A DNA stretch of 64,000 bases, taken from contig CAVSLS010000057.1 in assembly GCA_963728845.1 (NCBI GenBank), positions 1 to 64,000 on the forward strand, given 5' to 3'. Positions 27,252-36,186 of this stretch are shown in pieces (the stretch's first letter is position 1; each line of letters begins with the position of its first letter). Under the pieces are notes generated by a model, which was given only the letters and a program-made list of their open reading frames with translations, was not told the origin of the DNA and did no database searches. A program made the translations under genes and the position numbers. Origin of the DNA: Bog-473 sp963728845 (GTDB taxonomy: Bacteria > Actinomycetota > Acidimicrobiia > Acidimicrobiales > RAAP-2).

Positions 27252-27294
27252 GCGCGCTCGGAGGGATTCGAACCCCCAACCTTCTGATCCGTAG
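27252..27294 (-). repeat. 43-bp direct repeat, tRNA-side copy (candidate attachment site)
   Basis: This is the tRNA-Arg 3' half that matches 21468-21510 base for base. An element integrated into this tRNA would lie between the two copies (21511-27251) and hold the four lipid genes. No integrase gene is present between them. Confidence 0.75.
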
Positions 27295-27326
27295 TCAGAT
27301 GCTCTAGTCCGTTGAGCTACGAGCGC
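27253..27326 (-). tRNA. tRNA-Arg (anticodon ACG)
   Basis: Read on the minus strand, the acceptor stem GCGCTCG pairs with CGAGCGC. The D arm starts GCTCAACGG, the anticodon stem-loop is TCTGA-CTACGGA-TCAGA with anticodon ACG, and the T arm is GGGGGTTCGAATCCCTC. The CCA end is not encoded. Its 3' half is duplicated at 21468-21510. Confidence 0.96.
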
Positions 27327-27388
27327 TGGGTGAGACAGGACAGTGTACCGGAGCCCTGCCCCGGTTCCCGAGGCGTCGCCGCACCTGG

Positions 27389-28591
27389 TCAGACGGAGAT
27401 CGGCAGCCTCGAGTAGCCGCGAACGGTGCTGGTGTAGAGGGGCACCGTGCCCTCCCGGTCGACCGACCATTCCGGGAACCGTTTGAAGGTCTCCTCGAGG
27501 GCGACCCGACCCTCCATGCGGGCGAGCGCCGCCCCCAGGCAGAAGTGGATGCCGTAGCCGAAGGACAGGTGGTGGTCGATGGTGCGGTGGATGTCGAAGC
27601 GATCCGCGTCGGGAAAGGCCCGTTCGTCGCGCCCGGCCGACCCGGTGATCATCACGACCTTGGAGTTGGCCGGGATCCTCTGCCCGTGAACCTCGACGTC
27701 CGCCGTGCACCACCGGCTCTGCACCGGCGAGGGGGCCTCGTAGCGGAGGAGCTCCTCCACGGCGTTCGGTATCAGGCTGGCGTCGGTGGCGAGCTCAGCC
27801 CGCTGCCCCGGGTTGTCGTCCAGGGTCAGGGCCGCCCAACCGAGCAGCCGGGCCACCGTCTCGGTCCCGGCGCTTCCGATCAGGAGGGCGAAGTTCGCCG
27901 CCTGCTCCATCGTGAGCCGACGCGGCTGGCCGTCCTCGTCGACGATCTCGCCGTTGAGGAGGTCCGTGAACATGTCGTCTCGTGGTGAAGTCTGCCGATC
28001 GGCAACCTGGGCCGTCACATACTCCATGAGCTTGCCCATGGCCTCGGCCGACACGTCGTTGTACATGCCCAGCTCGGGGTCGAGGTGGAAGCTCTCGTCG
28101 ATCCAGCCCCGGACCATGTCCCGGTCCTCGGGCGGCACACCGAGCAACGCGGCGATGACATAGGCCGGGACGCGGGCGCCGAAGTCCTGCACGTAGTCGA
28201 ACGAGCTCTTTCCGACCTGCGCGTCGAGCAGGCTCACGCAGAGGCCGCGGATATCCTGCTCGAGCAGTGCCATCCGCCGCGGTGTGAAGGCCTTGGAGAC
28301 CAACCGGCGGTAGCGAGTGTGGTCGGGAGGGTCCATGAAGATCATGATCTCCATGGAGGTCGGCTCGGGACCGATCATCTCCATCACCGTGCCGTGCGAG
28401 GAGCAGAAGGTCTGCGGATCGCGACTGAAGGCGTCCACGTCTGCGAAGCGGCTGACGGCGTAGAAGTCGAGATGGTCGTTGTAATAGAGCGGCGCCTCGT
28501 CGCGCAGGCGCCGCCAGATCGGGTGCGGGTCGACCTTGTACTTCTCATCGAGGGGATCCCAGGCGAGTGGTTCGGTGTCGAGCGCTGTCAC
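27389..28591 (-). CDS. Cytochrome P450
   Basis: A 400-residue heme monooxygenase, soluble. Landmarks: I-helix IGSAGTETVARLLG, ExxR in EELLRYEAPSP, and the heme-Cys loop FGYGIHFCLGAALAR. It starts with GTG at 28591, 12 bases after the stop of the glucokinase-like gene. It closely resembles the second P450 of the window near 50 kb in layout and in its end (TSTVRG). Redox partner and substrate are not evident. Confidence 0.93.
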   Translation of the reverse strand: MTALDTEPLAWDPLDEKYKVDPHPIWRRLRDEAPLYYNDHLDFYAVSRFADVDAFSRDPQTFCSSHGTVMEMIGPEPTSMEIMIFMDPPDHTRYRRLVSKAFTPRRMALLEQDIRGLCVSLLDAQVGKSSFDYVQDFGARVPAYVIAALLGVPPEDRDMVRGWIDESFHLDPELGMYNDVSAEAMGKLMEYVTAQVADRQTSPRDDMFTDLLNGEIVDEDGQPRRLTMEQAANFALLIGSAGTETVARLLGWAALTLDDNPGQRAELATDASLIPNAVEELLRYEAPSPVQSRWCTADVEVHGQRIPANSKVVMITGSAGRDERAFPDADRFDIHRTIDHHLSFGYGIHFCLGAALARMEGRVALEETFKRFPEWSVDREGTVPLYTSTVRGYSRLPISV

Positions 28592-28603
28592 GGCGATCTT
28601 CTC

Positions 28604-29413
28604 TCAGACGGCGATATGGGACTCGTCCCAGAGCTTGATCCCGCCGAGGATGCCCGCCGTGTTGTCCACGACGGTGATCCGCTCGAGTACTTCGCCGAGG
28701 TCGCGCCGGTTGACGCGCTGCGCGTTGCCGCCGCCGATGTAGAGGTGGTCGAAGAAGGTCAGCGCATTGAAGTAGGCGATCATCTTGCGCACCCGCCCGT
28801 TCCACTTGTCGTCGCCGGCCTTCTTGCGCGCCGCCTCCCCGAGTTGCTCGTTGAAGTTCTCGCCCTTGCGGAATTCCAGGTGGGAGAACTCCAGGTGAGG
28901 CAGCAGCCGGCCGCCCATGAAGAAGGCCGTGCCCACACCCGTGCCGAGCGTGACCACCGCCTCGAAGCCCTGGCCCTGCACCACCGCGAGGCCCTGGACG
29001 TCGGCGTCGTTGGCGACACGGCAGGGCTTGCCGATCGAGTGCGCCAGGGCGTGGGCCAGGTCGAAGCCCGACCAGGCCTTCACCAGCTCGGGAAGGACGG
29101 TGCTGCCGGGGCCCTTCTCGGTCACGAAGTGCGGAGCGCTGAGAACCTCACCGCTGCGGACCATGCCCGGAAAGCCGGCGGAGGTTCGGTCGGCTGTGGG
29201 GAGCTTGTCCGCCAAGCCGCTGAGCTGCTCGACCAAACGGTCGGGCGGCATGGGGTAGGTGGTGGCGATCTTGACCCGGTCGGCCACGAACGCGCCGTCC
29301 TTGTCGAGCACGTCGGCCTTGAGCCCGGTGCCGCCGATGTCGATGCTCAGCGTGAAGGGACGGCGGTGCGCAGACGTGGTCGAGCTTTCGGTCACCGGAG
29401 GAACTGTAGCCAC
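28604..29413 (-). CDS. ROK-family kinase, polyphosphate-glucokinase-like
   Basis: A 269-residue sugar kinase. The phosphate-binding motif SIDIGGTGLKADVLD is at about 23, the catalytic Asp region VANDADVQGLAV in the middle, LGTGVGTAFF the second phosphate loop, and EFSHLEF stands where PpgK proteins have ELGHLE. It probably phosphorylates glucose, with polyphosphate or ATP. GTG start. It is part of the run TetR, kinase, P450 on one strand with gaps of 34 and 12 bases. Confidence 0.78.
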   Translation of the reverse strand: MATVPPVTESSTTSAHRRPFTLSIDIGGTGLKADVLDKDGAFVADRVKIATTYPMPPDRLVEQLSGLADKLPTADRTSAGFPGMVRSGEVLSAPHFVTEKGPGSTVLPELVKAWSGFDLAHALAHSIGKPCRVANDADVQGLAVVQGQGFEAVVTLGTGVGTAFFMGGRLLPHLEFSHLEFRKGENFNEQLGEAARKKAGDDKWNGRVRKMIAYFNALTFFDHLYIGGGNAQRVNRRDLGEVLERITVVDNTAGILGGIKLWDESHIAV

Positions 29414-29447
29414 GCGGTCAGATTCGGTCTCCGTGGAACCGGTCCCG

Positions 29448-30113
29448 TCATCCGAGAAGGACGTTGTGGATGATGGCGCGGAGCTGGTCCCCCAATTCTT
29501 CGTTGGTCTCCTCGGCGAAGGCCTCGCCGGAGAGGACGAGTCCCGAGAAGACCACGCCCACCGAGGCCGCCATCTTCACCCGGTCCGGGAAGGGGACCCG
29601 GGTGTCGGCCAGCACCCGTCGGAACTGGTTCTGGAAGTCCTCGTGCTCGGCGTCGTGGTCCTCCCGGTGCAGCTTCTCGAGGGCGGCCTGGTTCCGCTCG
29701 TGCATGAGGAAGATCTTGCGCTGGGCCAGCATCTGGTCGACGATGCCGTCGAGCAGCTCGCCCCACAGCTCGAGGGTGACCGGCCCCTCGGTCATGCGCA
29801 GCAGCGCCTCGCGGCCGAATTCGTGGATGCGCATGTGCAGCGCCAACAGGATGTCGTCCTTCGACTCGAAGTGGTAGTAGAGGGCTGCCTTGGTGACGCC
29901 CAGCTGCTCGGCGATCTGGCGCAGGCTGGTGCCGTCGAAGCCCTGCTCTATGAAGAGGTCGAGGGCCACATCGAGGATGCGCTCGCGGGTGTTGGGGTGG
30001 GCGGGGTCGGCAGCGGAGGCCACGCCCGGGCCCGGCTCGACGACGCTGCCGAGAAGCGGCTCTTCGTCTGGTTCTGCGTGATCTGGGTCTGCGTGCGCCG
30101 CGGTCTGGGACAT
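29448..30113 (-). CDS. TetR-family transcriptional regulator
   Basis: A 221-residue repressor. After a long acidic N-terminal tail comes the DNA-binding domain: TRERILDVALDLFIEQGFDG and SLRQIAEQLGVTKAALYYHF. The C-terminal ligand domain is family-typical. Start ATG 30113 (MSQTAAHADPD). It is divergent from a Drr-type ABC exporter, and two copies of a motif in the 92-base gap look like its operators. The ligand may be the exporter's substrate. Confidence 0.88.
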   Translation of the reverse strand: MSQTAAHADPDHAEPDEEPLLGSVVEPGPGVASAADPAHPNTRERILDVALDLFIEQGFDGTSLRQIAEQLGVTKAALYYHFESKDDILLALHMRIHEFGREALLRMTEGPVTLELWGELLDGIVDQMLAQRKIFLMHERNQAALEKLHREDHDAEHEDFQNQFRRVLADTRVPFPDRVKMAASVGVVFSGLVLSGEAFAEETNEELGDQLRAIIHNVLLG

Positions 30114-30123
30114 TCGCCTCAAC

Positions 30124-30199
30124 TCTACTTGACGGCAGGTAAGTAAGGTCCTACCATGCCTCATGCCTTAGCCGGAGAGTCTACTGACCGACAGGTAGG
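30124..30199. promoter_or_regulatory. Two repeated operator-like motifs in the TetR/ABC divergent promoter
   Basis: TCTACTTGACGGCAGGTAAG (30124-30143) and TCTACTGACCGACAGGTAGG (30180-30199) share TCTACT, GAC and CAGGTA in the same order. Each is a partial palindrome (TACTT/AAGTA in the first, CTAC/GTAG in the second). They lie either side of the divergent start region, as expected for TetR operators. Confidence 0.55.
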
Positions 30200-30205
30200 G
30201 AAGCT

Positions 30206-31264
30206 ATGGGACCTGAGCTGATGATCGAGGCCGAGGGGCTGACGAAGAGCTACGGCCAGACCCAGGCCCTGGCCGGGGTCGGCTTCTCGGTCCCCGCCGG
30301 CACGATCCTCGGGCTGCTCGGCCCGAACGGGGCAGGGAAGACGACGGCCGTGCGGATCCTGACCACGCTGGCGCTGCCCGATTCGGGACGCGGCGCCGTG
30401 GCCGGCATCGACGTGGCCAAGCACCCCGGTGAGGTTCGGCGCCACATCGGCGTCGCCGCCCAGGACGCCACGTTGGATCCGCTCTTGACGGGGCGCCAGA
30501 ACCTGGTGCTGGTGGGCGAGCTCTCGGACATGGGCCGAGCCGCGTCGAAGTCCCGAGCGACCGAGCTCCTCGCCCAGTTCGAGCTGACCGACGCCGCCGA
30601 CCGTATCCTCAAGGGCTACTCGGGCGGCATGCGCCGGCGGCTGGACCTGGCCGCGTCGCTGATGACGCGACCCCCCGTGCTCTTCCTGGACGAGCCGACG
30701 ACGGGATTGGACCCGACGAGCCGGCAGCGCGTGTGGGACGCCATCCGTGAGCTGCTCGGCGAAGGGGTCACGGTACTGCTGACGACGCAGTACCTGGAGG
30801 AGGCGGACGCACTGGCCCACCGCATCGTCGTCGTGGACCACGGCCTCGTCATCGCCAACGGCACACCCCAGGAGCTCAAGGAGGCGAGCCGGAGTGCCCG
30901 CGTCGAGGTCACGCTCCCGGCTCCGCACCCGGAGGCGGTTGGCGCGATGGCGCCGCTGGTCGCCGGTCCGGTCCACGTCAGTGAAGATGGCCGGCGCCTG
31001 AGTGCCGGGGTGGACGCCGCACCGGGCCTGGCCACCTCGGTCGTACGTGCGCTGGACCAGGCGGGCGTACTGGTGGACAACATCGAGGTGCGCCAGCCGT
31101 CGCTCGACGACGTGTTCTTCTCGCTCACCGGCGGGCACATCGAAGGGGACGCCGAGGACGGGGACGGTGCCGCGAACGATGGGGTCGGGGATCGCACGAT
31201 TGCGGCGGCGGATCCCGGCAGTGACGGCGGCGGCCGTCACGAGCTGGAAGGAGTGCGCGCATGA
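30206..31264 (+). CDS. ABC transporter ATP-binding protein (DrrA-type)
   Basis: A 352-residue ATPase energising an ABC-2 exporter. Walker A GPNGAGKTT, signature YSGGMRRRLDLA, Walker B LFLDEPTTGLDP and the H-loop region are intact, with the C-terminal DrrA extension (PSLDDVFFSLTG). The last 30 residues are an acidic linker. GGGAAG precedes the ATG at 30206; ATG 30221 is an alternative. Its stop overlaps the permease start (31261-31264). Probably controlled by the divergent TetR. Confidence 0.92.
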   Translation: MGPELMIEAEGLTKSYGQTQALAGVGFSVPAGTILGLLGPNGAGKTTAVRILTTLALPDSGRGAVAGIDVAKHPGEVRRHIGVAAQDATLDPLLTGRQNLVLVGELSDMGRAASKSRATELLAQFELTDAADRILKGYSGGMRRRLDLAASLMTRPPVLFLDEPTTGLDPTSRQRVWDAIRELLGEGVTVLLTTQYLEEADALAHRIVVVDHGLVIANGTPQELKEASRSARVEVTLPAPHPEAVGAMAPLVAGPVHVSEDGRRLSAGVDAAPGLATSVVRALDQAGVLVDNIEVRQPSLDDVFFSLTGGHIEGDAEDGDGAANDGVGDRTIAAADPGSDGGGRHELEGVRA

Positions 31265-32118
31265 CGACGACCACGCTGACGTCGACGCCCGTCGGGGTCG
31301 GCCGCTCCCCCTCGTCCGGGGCCGTGTTCGGCTCACTTTGGGACATCTGGGCGATGACGCGACGCAACCTCGTGCACATCGCCCGGGAGCCGATGCAGCT
31401 GTCGGACGTGACGATCCAGCCCGTCCTCTTCACGGTGCTGTTCGTCTACATCTTCGGCGGCGCCATCGCCCTCCCCGGAGGCGGGAGCTACGTGGACTAC
31501 CTCCTGGCAGGGATCCTTGCCCTCAACCTGGTCACCTCGGTCATGGGCACCGCCGTCGGACTGAGCACGGACCTGCACGAAGGAATGATCGATCGCTTCC
31601 GCGCCCTGCCGATGTGGCGCTCGGCCGTCCTGGTCGGGCGTTCCATGGCCGATCTGCTGACCTCGCTCCTCTGCGCGCTCATCGTGGGGCTGACCGGGCT
31701 CGCCGTCGGATGGCGGCCGGGGGCCAACGACATCTCGGTCCTGGGCGGCTTCGCCCTGGTGATCCTCTTTGCCTACGCACTGACGTGGGTCGCTGCCTGC
31801 GTGGGGCTCAACGCCAAGAGCCCGGAGTCCGCCGCCTCCTTCGGCTTCATCGTCCTCTTCCCGTTGGCCTTCGTCTCCAACGCCATGGTGCCCACCCAGC
31901 ACATGCCCGGGTGGCTACAGGCCATCGCCCAGTGGAACCCGGTGAGTGCCGTGTGCGCCGGGACGCGAGTGCTGTGGGGCAACCCGAACCCCGCCGGTGC
32001 CATCCATGCCTGGCCTATGCAACATCCGATTGAGGCGTCGCTGATCTGGTCGGCGGTGATCATCGGGCTGGCCGCCCCGTTGGCGGCCCACTTCTTCAAG
32101 AAGCGGACGACGGAGTAG
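31261..32118 (+). CDS. ABC-2 transporter permease (DrrB-type)
   Basis: A 285-residue inner-membrane protein with six hydrophobic segments. The family-typical stretch LSTDLHEGMIDRFRALPMWR lies between segments, and the ABC-2 C-terminal region AFVSNAMVPTQHMPGWLQA is present. It overlaps the ATPase gene by ATGA and with it forms an exporter for a drug or lipid. A hairpin follows the stop. Confidence 0.9.
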   Translation: MTTTTLTSTPVGVGRSPSSGAVFGSLWDIWAMTRRNLVHIAREPMQLSDVTIQPVLFTVLFVYIFGGAIALPGGGSYVDYLLAGILALNLVTSVMGTAVGLSTDLHEGMIDRFRALPMWRSAVLVGRSMADLLTSLLCALIVGLTGLAVGWRPGANDISVLGGFALVILFAYALTWVAACVGLNAKSPESAASFGFIVLFPLAFVSNAMVPTQHMPGWLQAIAQWNPVSAVCAGTRVLWGNPNPAGAIHAWPMQHPIEASLIWSAVIIGLAAPLAAHFFKKRTTE

Positions 32119-32132
32119 CACCGAGGAGCGAG

Positions 32133-32162
32133 AGGACGCGGTGGAAGACGGCCCCGCGTCCT
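32133..32162 (+). terminator. Hairpin terminator after the first ABC operon
   Basis: AGGACGCGG (32133-32141) and CCGCGTCCT (32154-32162) form a perfect 9-bp stem with a 12-base loop, 14 bases after the permease stop and before the amidase gene. No T tract. Confidence 0.6.
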
Positions 32163-32184
32163 GGTCGTTCGGTAGCCTGCGTTC

Positions 32185-33597
32185 ATGACGGCAGAACCCT
32201 GGCTCGGAGACGCCTGCTCCCTCGTCGACGCCTTCCGTGAGGGGAGGATCTCCCCCACCGAGGCCCTCGAGGGGTCGCTGGCGGCGATCGCCGGCTCGAA
32301 GCTCAACGCCGTGTGCTTCGTCGACGAAGAGCGGGCGCGGGAGTCGGCGGCGGGCGCCGACGTCAACTTGCCCTTCGGCGGGGTGCCCGTCGGCATGAAG
32401 GAGCTCGACCCGGTCAAGGGCTGGCCACAGACGGAAGCCTCGCTGGTGTTCAAGGACCGCAGCGCGGACTACGACTCCACCATGACGGCCCGGCTCCGGG
32501 CGGCCGGTGCCGTGTTGGTCGGCCAGACAACGGCCTCGGAGTTCGGCGGCATCAACTGCACCTACACCCGGCTGCACGGCGCGACCTCGAACCCCTACGA
32601 CCTCGAGCGCACACCCGGCGGCTCTTCGGGGGGCTCGGCCGCATCGGTCGCCGGCGGGCTCCTGCCGATCTGCACGGGCGGCGACGGCGGCGGCTCCATC
32701 CGGATCCCGGCCGGCTTCACGGGCCTCTTCGGCCTCAAGTCGACGTTCGGGCGGATCCCGAAGGGACCGAAGACCGAGATCGAGCCGCTCACCGCCGTCC
32801 TCGGGTGTCTGTCGCGCTCGGTGCGTGACACCGCCCGCTGGTTCGACGCCTGCAACGGCAGTGACGAGTATGACCCCTTCTCGCTGCCCCGGGTCGAGGG
32901 CTGGGAGGCCGGCCTCGGCCAGCAGGAGGTGCGGGGAAAGCGGGTGGCGGTGTCGGTCGACCTGGGTGCGGCCGTTGTGGCGTCTGCCGTCGGGGACAAG
33001 GTCGAGGAGGCGGCGGACCTGCTGATCAAGGACGCCGGGCTGACCCGGGTGGACGTGCCCATCGGGCTCCCGCGGGGCGGCCTGGAGTGGGCCCTCGCCG
33101 GCACGGCCAGCCTGCTCGTCGGCCTGGGCGACCTGTACCCCGGCTGCGAGTCCCAGCTCACGCCCGAGATCATGCTGGCGGCCAACATCGCGACCAATCA
33201 CTACGACGTCGACACCGCCATGAACATCGAGGCCTTCCGCCGGCAGATCATCGTGCAGACGGCACAGGTCTTCGAGCAGGTCGATTTCATCGTGTGTGCA
33301 ACGAACCCCGACGTGGCCTTCGGCGCACAGGGGCCGATGCCGACGACGATCGACGGGATGGACCTCATCGCCGAACACGGGTTCGAGGCTGCGGTGGGGA
33401 ACAACGGCGCCCTGACCATCCCCGCCAACACGACCGGGCACCCGGCCGTCGCGATCCCCATCGGGCTCGTCGACGACCTGCCGGTCTCTCTGCAGATCAT
33501 CGGCCGCCGGCACGCCGAGCAGCTGTTGCTCGACTTGGCCCGCATCGTCGAGATCGAGCGACCGTGGCCCTTGGTGGCGCCCGGCGCCCCCACCTGA
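32185..33597 (+). CDS. Amidase (amidase-signature family)
   Basis: A 470-residue hydrolase of the amidase-signature superfamily with a Ser-cisSer-Lys triad. The Lys lies in GVPVGMKELD, and the Gly/Ser stretch TPGGSSGGSAASVAGG carries the cis-Ser, with the nucleophile Ser in GGDGGGSIRIPAG. It cleaves a carboxamide; the substrate is unknown. ATG at 32185. It has its own position after the terminator, so it is probably transcribed separately from the exporter. Confidence 0.9.
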   Translation: MTAEPWLGDACSLVDAFREGRISPTEALEGSLAAIAGSKLNAVCFVDEERARESAAGADVNLPFGGVPVGMKELDPVKGWPQTEASLVFKDRSADYDSTMTARLRAAGAVLVGQTTASEFGGINCTYTRLHGATSNPYDLERTPGGSSGGSAASVAGGLLPICTGGDGGGSIRIPAGFTGLFGLKSTFGRIPKGPKTEIEPLTAVLGCLSRSVRDTARWFDACNGSDEYDPFSLPRVEGWEAGLGQQEVRGKRVAVSVDLGAAVVASAVGDKVEEAADLLIKDAGLTRVDVPIGLPRGGLEWALAGTASLLVGLGDLYPGCESQLTPEIMLAANIATNHYDVDTAMNIEAFRRQIIVQTAQVFEQVDFIVCATNPDVAFGAQGPMPTTIDGMDLIAEHGFEAAVGNNGALTIPANTTGHPAVAIPIGLVDDLPVSLQIIGRRHAEQLLLDLARIVEIERPWPLVAPGAPT

Positions 33598-33824
33598 GCC
33601 AGACGTTCCGGGCCTCTTCCGCCCTTCGGCCTCCGCGTCACGCGGCCCGGGTCGCAACCAGGTCGCAATTCGACTGCAACCGCTGCCCAACGAAACGGCG
33701 CGGTGGTGACGACGCGCCGACAACGGCATCCCTCTGGCCTTGAGTTTTGGGGTTCCGTTGGGACGTTCTGTGACTTTTGATACCTGCGCTTCAACGACGG
33801 TTTGTCATACCCTGTCGGAGGCAC
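33598..33824. other. Intergenic region with short inverted repeats
   Basis: No gene is supported. CCGGGCC/GGCCCGG arms around 33608-33650 and an inner CCGCG/CGCGG pair could form a terminator for the amidase. The bases before 33825 hold the ribosome site of the next gene. Confidence 0.35.
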
Positions 33825-35333
33825 ATGGCGGAAGAGATGCTCTTCACAGTGGCCGGGTCCGTCGCGATGCCGGCGCAGATGATCTCGCTCGAAGAGGCGG
33901 GCCTCGAGGAACGCGCGGATCTCCAGGAATGGGTGCTCTCGAACCCCGCCATCCTCGGTCCCGCCGTCAAGGTGATCACCTTCGAATTCGACGGACTGCC
34001 GGGCCCGGCCGGAGGAGGCCGGGACCGCATCACCGTGCTCGGCCTGGGGGCCGACGGGCGGTTGGTCATCGGAGAGCTGAAGAGCGGGCGGGCCCCGGAC
34101 ACCGAGGTCCATGCGATCAAGTACGCCGCCATGGCCAGCCGCACGCTCCCGGAGACGCTGGCCGACCACTACGCCCGCTTCCAGGCGCGGCTTCAGATGC
34201 CCGTCACGCCCGAGGAGGCACTGGCCGACCTCCAGGCGCACGCCCCCGACCTCTCGCAGGAGTCGCTCCGGCGTCCGCGCATCGTCCTGCTCGCCCGGGA
34301 ATTCTCCCCCGTCGTCACCGCCAGCGTCGTCTGGCTCAGCGAGATGGGCCTCGACATCTCCCTCGTCCAGATCAGTGCCTTCCGCTCGTACGTCTACGGT
34401 CAGTTGGGCAGTGGCAACGTGCCCATGATCTCGGTGAGCCAGCTCTATCCGCTGCGCGAGATCGAGGAGTTCACCATCAGCCCCGAGCGCCAGCTGGCCA
34501 AGGAGATGGCCGAATCCCGCCGACGCGTGCAGGACGCCAGCACCGTTCGACGGCTCGTCACGGCCGAGACGGTCGCGGACGGGACGATCTTCACCCTCAG
34601 CCCCCGCAGCGACCTCAGCTTCGACATGCGCAGTCAGCTCGAAGAGTGGCTGCACGCCGACCCGGCGCGCCGGACCGCACACTGGCAGAACAACCTCAAC
34701 GCGCCGTTGGTGTGGGACGTCGACAAGACGGTGTACACGCCGGCGAGCCTCGTGCGCCACATCGTCGAGCAGGCCACCGGGGTCACGCGCGACTGGTTCG
34801 GCACCCAGTGGTGGCGCGACCCTGCCGGATGGACGCTCGTCGAGCTCGCCGGGCCGCTCATCGGCGGCAAGGGTGCCCTCTATCGCGACTACTGGTCGCG
34901 CTGGCTCGAGAAGGTGCGTGTCGAGCACGGGCACTGGACCCAGATGTCCACGTTGCCGGCGCAAAACTTCATCACGCTTCCCTCCCCTATCAAGGGCACC
35001 CACTACGGACTGGCCTTCGCGGCGGGCGGGCGGCTGCGCTCGGACTTCTACGTCGACCTCGGCTCCCCCGAAGCCAGCGCCGCACAGTTCGAGGTCCTTC
35101 AATCACAGCAGCAATTGATCGAATCGGTCTACGGCGGCCCACTGTCGTGGGAGCGCCTCCCCGACCGTGGCGCCTACCGCATCGCCGACTACAGCGAGGG
35201 CGAGGTCACCACGGTCGAGGACTACGCGTTCTACATCGACTGGATGATCGACGCCCAGGAGCGCCTGCGCCAGGCCGTCAATGCGGTCCTGCGCAGCGGC
35301 GAGCCGCCGGACGAACCGTTCGACCGCCGCTGA
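33825..35333 (+). CDS. PD-(D/E)XK-like nuclease with DUF4268 domain
   Basis: A 502-residue protein. The N-terminal part has a nuclease-like core: DRITVLGLGADGRLVIGELK fits the D...ExK pattern of restriction-endonuclease folds, similar to DUF91/NucS-type domains. The C-terminal part resembles DUF4268 (RLRSDFYVDLGSPEASAAQF, then LSWERLPDRGAYRIADY). ATG at 33825 with GGAGG four bases before. No methyltransferase or helicase gene is adjacent. DUF4268 proteins often occur with DNA modification or defence genes, so a DNA-damage or antiphage role is possible but not shown. Confidence 0.68.
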   Translation: MAEEMLFTVAGSVAMPAQMISLEEAGLEERADLQEWVLSNPAILGPAVKVITFEFDGLPGPAGGGRDRITVLGLGADGRLVIGELKSGRAPDTEVHAIKYAAMASRTLPETLADHYARFQARLQMPVTPEEALADLQAHAPDLSQESLRRPRIVLLAREFSPVVTASVVWLSEMGLDISLVQISAFRSYVYGQLGSGNVPMISVSQLYPLREIEEFTISPERQLAKEMAESRRRVQDASTVRRLVTAETVADGTIFTLSPRSDLSFDMRSQLEEWLHADPARRTAHWQNNLNAPLVWDVDKTVYTPASLVRHIVEQATGVTRDWFGTQWWRDPAGWTLVELAGPLIGGKGALYRDYWSRWLEKVRVEHGHWTQMSTLPAQNFITLPSPIKGTHYGLAFAAGGRLRSDFYVDLGSPEASAAQFEVLQSQQQLIESVYGGPLSWERLPDRGAYRIADYSEGEVTTVEDYAFYIDWMIDAQERLRQAVNAVLRSGEPPDEPFDRR

Positions 35334-35334
35334 G

Positions 35335-36186
35335 TCACGAGCTCTTCAGCTTCCAGACCGCCAGCGGCGCGAAGACCACGACCAGCCCGGCCGTCCACAA
35401 CAACGATGGGACCAGGTAGTACGAGAGCGAGTGCCCGAGCAGCTGCTGGGCCGCGGGACCGCCGGTGAGCAGGCGCACCGTGTTGATCATCTGTGTCATG
35501 GGTTGGTTGGTGGCGAAGGCCTGCATCCAGCCCGGCATCGTCGCCACCGGCACGTAGGCCGAGGAGACGAAGCTCAGCGGGAAGACGAGAAACGACAGGC
35601 TCTGCGCCGCCTGTGGGCTCCCGGCCGCCAGGCCCATGAAGATGAACATCCACACGAAGGCGAAGCCGTAGACGATGGTCAGGCCGAACGCGGCCAGCGC
35701 CTCGCCGACGGAGCCACCGGTGCGGAAGCCGACGGCGAAACCGACCGCCGTCATGACCACGACGCCCCAGGCAACGAGCGCCGAGTCGGCACCGACCCGG
35801 CCGGTGATGATGGACAGGAGCCGGATCGGCAGGGAGCGCAGACGGTCGAACAGCCCGCCCTCCTGGTCGTCGGCCACGCCGCTCGCCGCGCTCATGCCCT
35901 GGAAGAGCACGCCGGTGACGACGAAGCCCGGCACCAAGAAGTCCACGTAGCTGAGGCTCCCGGTGTGGGCGATCGCGCCGCCGAAGACGTAGCGGAAGAT
36001 GAGGAGGAAGAGCACCCCCTGGGCGGTGCCCGCCACGATCAGGGCCGGGCTGCGGACGAATTTCTTGAGCGTCCGGCCGGCCACCTGGCTCGAGGCGACG
36101 AGATACGACGCTCCCTGGTTCGTCACCACCCCCGTGCGTCCGCTGCCCGCCTGGCGCGGCGGATCGAGAGTCAGGTCCATGGTCAT
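35335..36186 (-). CDS. ABC-2 transporter permease
   Basis: A 283-residue inner-membrane protein with about six hydrophobic segments; the typical cytoplasmic stretch DQEGGLFDRLRSLPI and the late FVSSAYVPVATMPGWMQAFA mark the DrrB group. The ATG at 36186 overlaps the stop of its ATPase gene (ATGA). It is the second of three such exporters in 11 kb. The gene is convergent with the DUF4268 gene, ending 2 bases away. Confidence 0.9.
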   Translation of the reverse strand: MTMDLTLDPPRQAGSGRTGVVTNQGASYLVASSQVAGRTLKKFVRSPALIVAGTAQGVLFLLIFRYVFGGAIAHTGSLSYVDFLVPGFVVTGVLFQGMSAASGVADDQEGGLFDRLRSLPIRLLSIITGRVGADSALVAWGVVVMTAVGFAVGFRTGGSVGEALAAFGLTIVYGFAFVWMFIFMGLAAGSPQAAQSLSFLVFPLSFVSSAYVPVATMPGWMQAFATNQPMTQMINTVRLLTGGPAAQQLLGHSLSYYLVPSLLWTAGLVVVFAPLAVWKLKSS

